From an uncultured Clostridia bacterium (GTDB taxonomy: Bacteria > Bacillota > Clostridia > TANB77 > CAG-508), in NCBI GenBank assembly GCA_934121925.1, contig CAKOVK010000006.1, positions 1 through 64,000 on the forward strand: 64,000 nucleotides of DNA, given 5' to 3'. The notes under the pieces were generated by a model, which did no database searches, was not told the origin of the DNA, and was given only the letters and a program-made list of their open reading frames with translations. A program made the translations under genes and the position numbers. Below, piece by piece: positions 58,013 through 64,000 of the stretch; the first letter of the stretch is position 1; the number at the start of each line of letters is the position of its first letter.

Positions 58013-58787
58013 TTATATTATAACTTTTTTGCTATCAAATACTGGTCCTTGCTTGCATACGTGTTCATATCCTCCGCCTGTAACTTCTACTGCACAACCT
58101 AGGCATACTCCTAGCCCACATCCCATTCTTTCTTCTAATGATATTTGACATGGAATATTTTTTTCTTTTGCTAAAGTTTGTACTGCTTTTAATAGTGGCA
58201 ATGGTCCACAGGCAAATATTGCATCTATATGCTCTTTTTCTATATCTTTTTCTAATTCATGTATTGCAAATCCATGTATTTTATAGCTACCGTCATCTGT
58301 TGTTATTATTAGTTTTTTCGATACTTCTTTAAATTCTTTTTCTAATAATACCGCTTCCTTATTTCTAAATCCTAAATATGTATTTACACTAATTTTTTCT
58401 GATGTTTCTTTTGCAAGTTCATATAATGGGAATACGCCAATCCCTCCGCCGAAGTATTGCAATATTATTATAACCATCAAATTTAAATGTTCCGTATCCT
58501 AAAGGTCCAATTATATCTATTAATTCATCTTGTTTCTTATTCGCTAAAATCTCTGTTCCTTTTCCCTGGATTCTGAATATTGTTTCCAATATTCCATTTT
58601 CTTTATCCATATTGTATATACTAATTGGTCTTCTTAAAAATGGATCTAATGTATCTGTTATTCTTATTTCTACAAACTGACCTGGTTTCGCAATGTCTGT
58701 AATTTCTTTAGCTTGCATTGAAAATTTGAATATATCTGGTTTTATCTCTTCTTTTTTTATTAATCTTGCTTTTAATTGTAATGGCAT
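58013..58787 (-). CDS. pyrK: Dihydroorotate dehydrogenase electron-transfer subunit, one CGG +1 site
   Basis: 257 residues that pass electrons from PyrD to NAD+ through FAD and a 2Fe-2S cluster. FAD-binding 'PFLRRPISIYN', NAD-binding region around the CGG site, and the C-terminal cluster 'CGLGVCLGCAVE' plus 'HVCKQGPVFD'. CGG at 58449-58451 breaks the frame; CGGC as Gly gives 'IAILGGGIGVFPLYEL', the nucleotide-binding Gly-rich loop. It lies between pyrF and pyrD. Confidence 0.95.
58448..58451 (-). other. CGGC +1 recoding site in pyrK
   Basis: In-frame CGG follows CTT. The restored Gly opens the GGGIG loop. Confidence 0.93.
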
Positions 58788-58800
58788 AAGTTTCTCCCTT

Positions 58801-59736
58801 CTACTTTATTATTTCTTCGTTCAACTCATCTCTCATTCTAATTGCTTCTGCTCTAGTTGCTTTTCCAAATTCTTTTTCTGAATACTTATCTTTCCATCTA
58901 TCAGACTTATATGCTGCCATTAAACTTCTAGAAGCATTTACTATTCCACCAATTCCATCTTTAAATCCTAATGCTATATCTTCTGCCTTTCCGCCTTGTG
59001 CACCATATCCTGGAATTAAAAAATATGTTTTAGGCATAATCTCTCTTAATTCTTTTATTTGGATAGGGTATGTTGCACCAACTACAGCTCCTACACTGCT
59101 ATATCCATATTCTCCAACTAAATCTTCTCCCCAAGAGCTTACTAATTCTGCTACTTTTTCATATATTGTTGTACCATTTTCTAATTTTAAATCTTGTAAT
59201 TCTCCAGAAGATTTGTTAGAAGTTTTTACTAGTATAAATATTCCTTTTCCATACTCTTTGCAATCATCTATAAATGGCTTTACTCCATCAATACCTAAAT
59301 ATGGATTAACAGTTACGAAATCGACATCATATATTGATACTTTTTCTTGTCCTATTGGGGTTTTACCTAGATATGCATTTGAATACCCTGCTGCAGTTGA
59401 ACCGATGTCTCCTCTTTTAACATCTGCTATTACCACCATTCCTTTTTGTTTTGCATATTTGCATGTTTCATTAAATACTTTTATACCTTCTATACCAAAC
59501 ATCTCATAAAAGGCAATCTGAGGCTTTACAGCTGGAACTATATCATACACACTATCAATTAATTCTTTGTTAAATTCAAGTATAGCTCTGCAAGCCCCTT
59601 CAATATCTTGTGAATACTTTGCTCTAATACTTTCTGGTATCATATCATACCTTGGATCTAATCCCATAACAGTTGGATTATTTGTTTCTTTAACTTTACT
59701 AATTAATCTGTCCATTGCATTTTTCATTTTAATCAT
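58801..59736 (-). CDS. pyrF: Orotidine 5'-phosphate decarboxylase, type 2
   Basis: 311 residues converting OMP to UMP. The length and the opening 'VMGLDPRYDMIPESIR' mark the longer type 2 form. Active-site motif 'VIADVKRGDIGSTAAGYSNAYLG' with the Asp-Lys pair, then 'FVTVNPYLGIDGVKPF' and 'LIPGYGAQGG'. It lies between pyrC and pyrK, 13 bases before pyrK. Confidence 0.94.
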   Translation of the reverse strand: MIKMKNAMDRLISKVKETNNPTVMGLDPRYDMIPESIRAKYSQDIEGACRAILEFNKELIDSVYDIVPAVKPQIAFYEMFGIEGIKVFNETCKYAKQKGMVVIADVKRGDIGSTAAGYSNAYLGKTPIGQEKVSIYDVDFVTVNPYLGIDGVKPFIDDCKEYGKGIFILVKTSNKSSGELQDLKLENGTTIYEKVAELVSSWGEDLVGEYGYSSVGAVVGATYPIQIKELREIMPKTYFLIPGYGAQGGKAEDIALGFKDGIGGIVNASRSLMAAYKSDRWKDKYSEKEFGKATRAEAIRMRDELNEEIIK

Positions 59737-60020
59737 TCTCCTTTTTATTTATTATTTATACAAATATAATTTGCAAAATGGATGTGTAAGGTGTGAAGTT
59801 GGATTTGTAGAGGCGTATTACATACGCCCAAAAATAAATTCGTTGCAAATGCTGTAGAGATATTCCTAGATGTAAAGGCAAGTCCTGTGTCTTCACCCCC
59901 CCAAAAAAAATGATATATTTCAACAAATCTTTTCGGGTGAATTCAGGACAGTCCCAAAAATCCCCAAGTTTGGTGATTTTAAGGGACAGTCCCTAGAATT
60001 CCCCTCACACAAATTACAAC
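59737..60020. repeat. Intergenic cluster of dispersed repeats
   Basis: The 284-base gap between pyrC and pyrF holds, in order: a copy of the GGATGTGT...GAAGTTGGATT element (59766-59805), a GCGTAT/ATACGC hairpin (59812-59829), a partial GGCAAGTCCTGTGTCTTCACCCC stretch (59876-59901), and the TTCGGGTGAATTCAGGACAG unit followed by AGGGACAGTCCCTAGAATTCCCC (59931-60004). No ORF is seen. Confidence 0.7.
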
Positions 60021-61292
60021 TTATCTTTCATATACTATATTTCCATTTACTATTGTATATTTTACCCTACCTTTTAACTTTTTACCTATAAATGGTGTGT
60101 TTTTTGATTTTGACACTATATCTTCTTTTTGATATATGTATTCTTCATTTGGATTAAATATTGTTATGTCTGCTACTTTTCCTTTTTGCAAACTTCCTTT
60201 ATCTAAATTTAGTATTTTTGCTGGATTGTAGCTTGTTAGTCTTACCATGTCCAAATATGAAATATATCCTTTATCTACTAAATTTGTTACAGTCGCTGCA
60301 AGTGCTGTTTCAAATCCTATAATTCCATTTGGTGCTTTTTCTAATCCTACTTCTTTTTCTTCTTTTGTATGTGGTGCATGATCCGTAATTATACAGTCTA
60401 TTGTTCCATCTTGAAGTGCTTTTATTATTTCTTGCATATCATCTTTTTTTCTAAGTGGTGGATTCATTTTTGCATTTGTTCCAGAATTTAAAACCTCTTC
60501 TTCTGTGAAACTATAATAATGTGGGCAAGTTTCACAAGTCACCTTTACTCCTCTTTTTTTAGCATCTCTTATCAATCTTGCGGTTTCTTTTGCACTTATG
60601 TGGCATACATGTGCATGAACATTATTTATTTCTGCAAGTTCAACTTCTCTTGCAGCCATTAGCGTTTCTGCCTCTGGCAAAACTCCCTCCACATTTAACT
60701 TATCTGCTATTTTTCCTGCATTTATTGCACCTTTTCCAAGTTCTTTTTCTTCACAATGTGAAGCAACAAAAGTACCTAGCCTATTTGCTTCAATTAGTGC
60801 ATCTCTCATAATTTTTGCCCTTATAACAGGCATTCCATCATCAGAAAACGCTATTGCTCCGGCTTTTTTTAATTCTTCAAAATCTGTTAACTCTTCTCCC
60901 AATTCACCTTTTGTTACACTAGCATATGGTAATACATTACATACACCTACTCGTTTAGCTTCATTCTGTATTCTTTGCAAAATAAAAGCACTATCACAAG
61001 TAGGATTTGTATTTGGCATAGGACAAATAGTAGTAAATCCTCCTTTAACAGCACTTTTCATTCCAGTTTCTATTGTTTCTTTTTGTTCAAAACCAGGTTC
61101 CCTTAAATGGCAATGCATATCAATCATTCCTGGTATAATAAATAAATCTGTACAATCAATAACTTTATCTGCTTTTTTGTTTATATTTTTTGATATTTCT
61201 TTTATTTTATTATCTTCAATTAAAATATCAAAATAATCATCTGTCATTGTTGCATAGTCAATTAATTTACCATTTTTTAAAAGAACAGTCAA
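60021..61292 (-). CDS. pyrC: Dihydroorotase
   Basis: 423 residues, a zinc amidohydrolase closing carbamoyl-aspartate to dihydroorotate. 'IIPGMIDMHCHLREPGFEQKE' (HxH metal site), 'TICPMPNTNPTCD', 'SHCEEKEL', 'HVCHISAKET' and 'IITDHAPHTKEEK' (catalytic Asp) are all present. Class I (Bacillus-type) by length. First of the pyrC-F-K-D series. Confidence 0.96.
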   Translation of the reverse strand: MTVLLKNGKLIDYATMTDDYFDILIEDNKIKEISKNINKKADKVIDCTDLFIIPGMIDMHCHLREPGFEQKETIETGMKSAVKGGFTTICPMPNTNPTCDSAFILQRIQNEAKRVGVCNVLPYASVTKGELGEELTDFEELKKAGAIAFSDDGMPVIRAKIMRDALIEANRLGTFVASHCEEKELGKGAINAGKIADKLNVEGVLPEAETLMAAREVELAEINNVHAHVCHISAKETARLIRDAKKRGVKVTCETCPHYYSFTEEEVLNSGTNAKMNPPLRKKDDMQEIIKALQDGTIDCIITDHAPHTKEEKEVGLEKAPNGIIGFETALAATVTNLVDKGYISYLDMVRLTSYNPAKILNLDKGSLQKGKVADITIFNPNEEYIYQKEDIVSKSKNTPFIGKKLKGRVKYTIVNGNIVYER

Positions 61293-61359
61293 TTTTTTGC
61301 CTCCTTTTTTACATTTTTACAATATTATCATGTTTTAATTTCTTTTTCAATATTTTTAT

Positions 61360-61388
61360 TTGACTTTATATAACTTTTGATTTATTAT
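61360..61388 (+). promoter_or_regulatory. Promoter of the pyrE-like gene
   Basis: TTGACT, a 17-base spacer, TATTAT, 27 bases before the start; divergent from pyrC. Confidence 0.75.
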
Positions 61389-61414
61389 TTAAGAAAATAT
61401 TAGGAGGTCTTTTT

Positions 61415-62270
61415 ATGAATAATGTAATATCACATTTATTTGAAACACATGCCTTAAGAATTTGTCCAGATAATAAACCATTTTGGTATACATCTCGGTA
61501 AAATCGGTCCATACTATATAAACACACACTTTTTATATGGAAGCGAACAAGATGCAGTAGAGCTTTTAGAATTTATAGATTATGAAAAACAAAATAAAGA
61601 TAGTCTTCCAAGAAAGGTATTTGAAAAAACTTTTGAACATTATAACGAAAATAAAATTTACAAATCTGTAATAGATGAAATGATTAGCTTTATTAAAGAA
61701 AACATTAATATTAGTGAAATAGACTATATCTCTGGTGGTGAAAGAAGGGATTGGTTCTTCTCTAACATAATAGCAAACAAACTTAACAAACCACATATAA
61801 CAATATATAAAGACTTAAGTATGGTAATAACAGACAGCGAATTTGAAACTACAATTGATTTATCAGAAGTAAAAAATGCAAAAGTATTGCACATAGCAGA
61901 CTTAATTACAGAAGCCTCAAGCTATATACGTGCATGGATTCCAGCAATAGAAAGTTTAGGAGCAAGAATATGTTGGAGCACAGTAGTTGTAGACAGAATG
62001 CAAGGTGGAAAAGAAAAACTAGAAGCCTCAAATATAAAATCTTTTTCAATGATAAACATAGATGAAACTTTATTTGAAAAAGCACTTAATATGAATATAA
62101 TAAACAACACTCAATACGAAATGCTAAAAAACTTTTACGAAAACCCAGACCAAACAATGAGAACATTTTTAATAAACCATCCAGAATTCTTAGAAAACGC
62201 ACTTAAATCAGACGAAAAAACAGCTTCAAGAGCAAAACTATGCATAGACAATAACTTATATAATTTATAA
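61415..62270 (+). CDS. Orotate phosphoribosyltransferase-like protein, one CGG +1 site
   Basis: 284 residues, the only plus-strand gene with a recoding site. The N-terminus 'LFETHALRICPDNKPFWYT' runs into CGG at 61496-61498, immediately followed by TAA in frame zero. Reading CGGT as Gly gives 'TSGKIGPYYINTHF', which fits the OPRT motif SGKxSPxY. A diverged PRPP-binding segment 'VLHIADLITEASSYIRAW' follows ('VDDVITTG' in classical PyrE). It is longer and more diverged than PyrE, so it may be a paralogue. It has AGGAGG and diverges from pyrC. Confidence 0.8.
61496..61499 (+). other. CGGT +1 recoding site in the pyrE-like gene
   Basis: In-frame CGG follows TCT and is followed directly by TAA in frame zero. 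The restored Gly sits in the OPRT motif SGK. The only case with T as fourth base. Confidence 0.92.
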
Positions 62271-62284
62271 TTTAATTTAACTAA

Positions 62285-62321
62285 CAGAGGGAAAAAGGGG
62301 ACAGGCCCCTTTTCCCCTCTG
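62285..62321 (+). terminator. Palindromic repeat acting as terminator
   Basis: CAGAGGG...CCCTCTG with a GGGGACAGGCCCC core, followed by TTTTTATTT. Same family as 43126; here it follows the pyrE-like gene and faces the convergent M18 gene. Confidence 0.8.
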
Positions 62322-62324
62322 TTT

Positions 62325-63725
62325 TTATTTCATGAATGCTTGATATGTTCTGTATGCTTGGTATATATCGAATTTGCTTGTTACTTCATATGGTGAGTGC
62401 ATTGATAGTACTGGTACTCCACAGTCTATTACGTCTACTCCTTTGTTTGCTAATATATAGGCTATTGTTCCGCCTCCGCCTACGTCTACTTTTCCTAGTT
62501 CTCCTATTTGGTATGGTATTCCATTTTCTTCTAGCATCGCTCTTATTTCTGCAACGTATTCTGCGTTTGCATCTGATGCTCCAGATTTTCCTCTTGCTCC
62601 TGTGTATTTGTTAAATCCTATTCCATATCCTAGTAGTGATGCATTGTTTTTTTCTGAAACACTTGCATATATTGGGTCTAATGCAGCATCTACGTCTGCT
62701 GATAACATTTTTGAGTTGCAAAATACTTTGTCTAATAGGTTTGGTCTGTTTTCTCCTCTCTTATTTAGTAATTCTGCAATGAAGGTATCAAACACATGTG
62801 ATTCCATTCCTGTATTTCCAACACTTCCTATTTCTTCTTTGTCGGCTAAAATGCATACTGCTGTTTTTTTAGGATTGTTTATGTCTAACATTGCTCTTAG
62901 TTCTGTATATGCACAAACTCTGTCGTCTTGTCCATATCCTGCTACCATGCTACTGTCAAAGCCTAAACTTCTTGCTTTGAATGCTGGTACTAGTTCTAAT
63001 TCTGAACTTAATAAGTCTTTCTCTGTTATTCCATACTTTTCGTTTAATATTTTTAAAATATTTAGTTTTACTCTTTCTGTTACTTTTTCGTCTCCATATG
63101 GAATACTTCCTATAAGTAGATTTAAATCTTCTCCAGCAATTCCTTCCTTTAGCTTTTTCTCCATTTGGTCTTGTGCTAAGTGTGGAAGTAAATCTGTTAT
63201 TGTAAATATTGGATCAGATTCGTCTTCTCCTATATTAACTTTTATTTTTTCTCCATTTGTTTTTACTATAACTCCATGTATACTTAGTGGAATTGTTGTC
63301 CATTGGTATTTCTTTATTCCTCCATAATAATGTGTTTTTAAATATGCAAATCCTGTATCTTCATACAATGGGTTTGGTTTTAAATCTAGTCTTGGTGAAT
63401 CTATGTGTGCTCCTACTATATTTAAACCTGTTTCTAAAGCATCTGTTCCTATTATTGCTATATAAACACTTTTTTCTCTGTTTATATAAAATACTTTATC
63501 TCCTGGTTCTAAAACTAATTTGTCTCTTAAATCTACAAATCCATTTTTTTGTAATACTTCTTTTGCAAAATAAACTGCTTCTCTTTCTGTTTTTGCATTA
63601 TTTAAGAAATATATAAATTCATCTCCAAATACATTTATTTTTTGTTTCTCAAAATCGCTAGTAGCTTCCCATCCACATTTTTTAATATTAAACAATTCGT
63701 TTTTTAAACTTTCGTACTCTGACAT
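62325..63725 (-). CDS. M18 family aminopeptidase
   Basis: 466 residues, a dodecameric metal aminopeptidase of the aspartyl-aminopeptidase type. 'VGAHIDSPRLDLKPNPLYED' (metal His and Asp), 'GQDDRVCAY' (bridging Asp), 'CILADKEEIGSVGNTG' (catalytic and metal Glu), 'LSADVDAALDP' and the final 'PVLSMHSPYEV' (His). GGAG precedes the ATG. No in-frame CGG. Confidence 0.93.
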   Translation of the reverse strand: MSEYESLKNELFNIKKCGWEATSDFEKQKINVFGDEFIYFLNNAKTEREAVYFAKEVLQKNGFVDLRDKLVLEPGDKVFYINREKSVYIAIIGTDALETGLNIVGAHIDSPRLDLKPNPLYEDTGFAYLKTHYYGGIKKYQWTTIPLSIHGVIVKTNGEKIKVNIGEDESDPIFTITDLLPHLAQDQMEKKLKEGIAGEDLNLLIGSIPYGDEKVTERVKLNILKILNEKYGITEKDLLSSELELVPAFKARSLGFDSSMVAGYGQDDRVCAYTELRAMLDINNPKKTAVCILADKEEIGSVGNTGMESHVFDTFIAELLNKRGENRPNLLDKVFCNSKMLSADVDAALDPIYASVSEKNNASLLGYGIGFNKYTGARGKSGASDANAEYVAEIRAMLEENGIPYQIGELGKVDVGGGGTIAYILANKGVDVIDCGVPVLSMHSPYEVTSKFDIYQAYRTYQAFMK

Positions 63726-63925
63726 AATATTCTCCTTTCATTTGTTTTAATGAATTATATCACAAGCATTTTTTGCATACAATATTTGCTAATAAATTTA
63801 TTATGTGCAAATATTATTTTTAAATACAAAAATTATTTTATTTTCTTTTAGTAGAATTCTAGTATATCAATGGCAATAGTGTTTATAATTTTATAAAATG
63901 TAAAATAAGAAAATCCTCATTACAT

Positions 63926-63964
63926 AAAAGGAACAAAAGGGGTCTGTCCCCTTTTGTTCCTTTT
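63926..63964. repeat. GGGGTCTGTCCCC palindromic repeat
   Basis: Seventeen-base perfect arms around five bases, upstream of the M18 gene. The rest of 63726-64000 is AT-rich and without a gene. Confidence 0.85.
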
Positions 63965-64000
63965 GTTTTTATGGTTTATTTAAGTACATACTTCTTTACT

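Overview
The window is strongly AT-rich and gene-dense, with most genes on the minus strand. Gene content points to a spore-forming Gram-positive of the Clostridia: a dcw cluster (mraZ, rsmH, ftsL, a PASTA-type penicillin-binding protein), cwlD, a dacF-type carboxypeptidase, a Spo0E-like peptide, a SpoVB-like flippase, a YabE-like 3D protein, an LtaS-like sulfatase and a pyr cluster. I cannot name the species.

The outstanding observation is a decoding anomaly. In twelve native genes, holding sixteen sites, the reading frame breaks exactly at an in-frame CGG codon and resumes at +1, so that the four bases CGGN stand where the protein family has one glycine. The genes are the PBP (2 sites), rsmH, dacF, an SCP/CAP protein (2), a T4SS lysozyme-CHAP protein, a VirB6-like protein, prgI (2), lgt, an ABC ATPase (2, both in the Walker A loop), pyrK, pyrD and an orotate-phosphoribosyltransferase-like gene. 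After removing one base per site, every one of these genes has a length divisible by three and a complete domain. I found no native gene that uses CGG as an ordinary arginine codon, and no native gene broken anywhere else. All four fourth bases (A, C, G, T) occur and the preceding codons are diverse. This suggests that CGG is not an arginine codon here and that CGGN is read as glycine by quadruplet decoding or an efficient A-site +1 shift. One anomalous ORF (16341-17081) carries an in-frame CGG without a break and looks foreign.

Layout: 1-4.7 kb, division and cell-wall genes with MraZ operator repeats. 4.8-6.2 kb, two unknown plus-strand genes behind a consensus promoter. 6.2-10.4 kb, trmFO, cwlD, a GGDEF protein and an Ig-like membrane protein. 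10.5-15.5 kb, a giant thioester/DUF11-repeat surface protein with a long leader. 15.9-21.4 kb, an accessory stretch with tRNA-Gly, tRNA-Cys, an anomalous ORF, dacF, a RelE-type toxin-antitoxin pair, an SCP protein and a toxin-antitoxin-SecB chaperone (TAC) module. 21.5-35.9 kb, a Gram-positive type IV secretion locus (PrgI, VirB4, VirB6, lysozyme/CHAP hydrolase, three VirB2-like pilins) with no relaxase or coupling protein in view. 36.1-45.4 kb, spo0E-like, lgt, two M16 peptidases, yqeY, rpsU, tsaC, a DUF421 protein and an LtaS-like protein. 45.4-54 kb, an FtsX-type ABC system, transporters, xth and a SpoVB-like flippase. 54-62.3 kb, a YabE-like protein and the pyrimidine genes pyrG, pyrD, pyrK, pyrF, pyrC and a pyrE-like gene. 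62.3-63.7 kb, an M18 aminopeptidase.

Intergenic spaces carry several families of long palindromic repeats (GGGGACAGACCCC type and others), many placed like terminators. All assignments come from reading the sequence; no database search was run.
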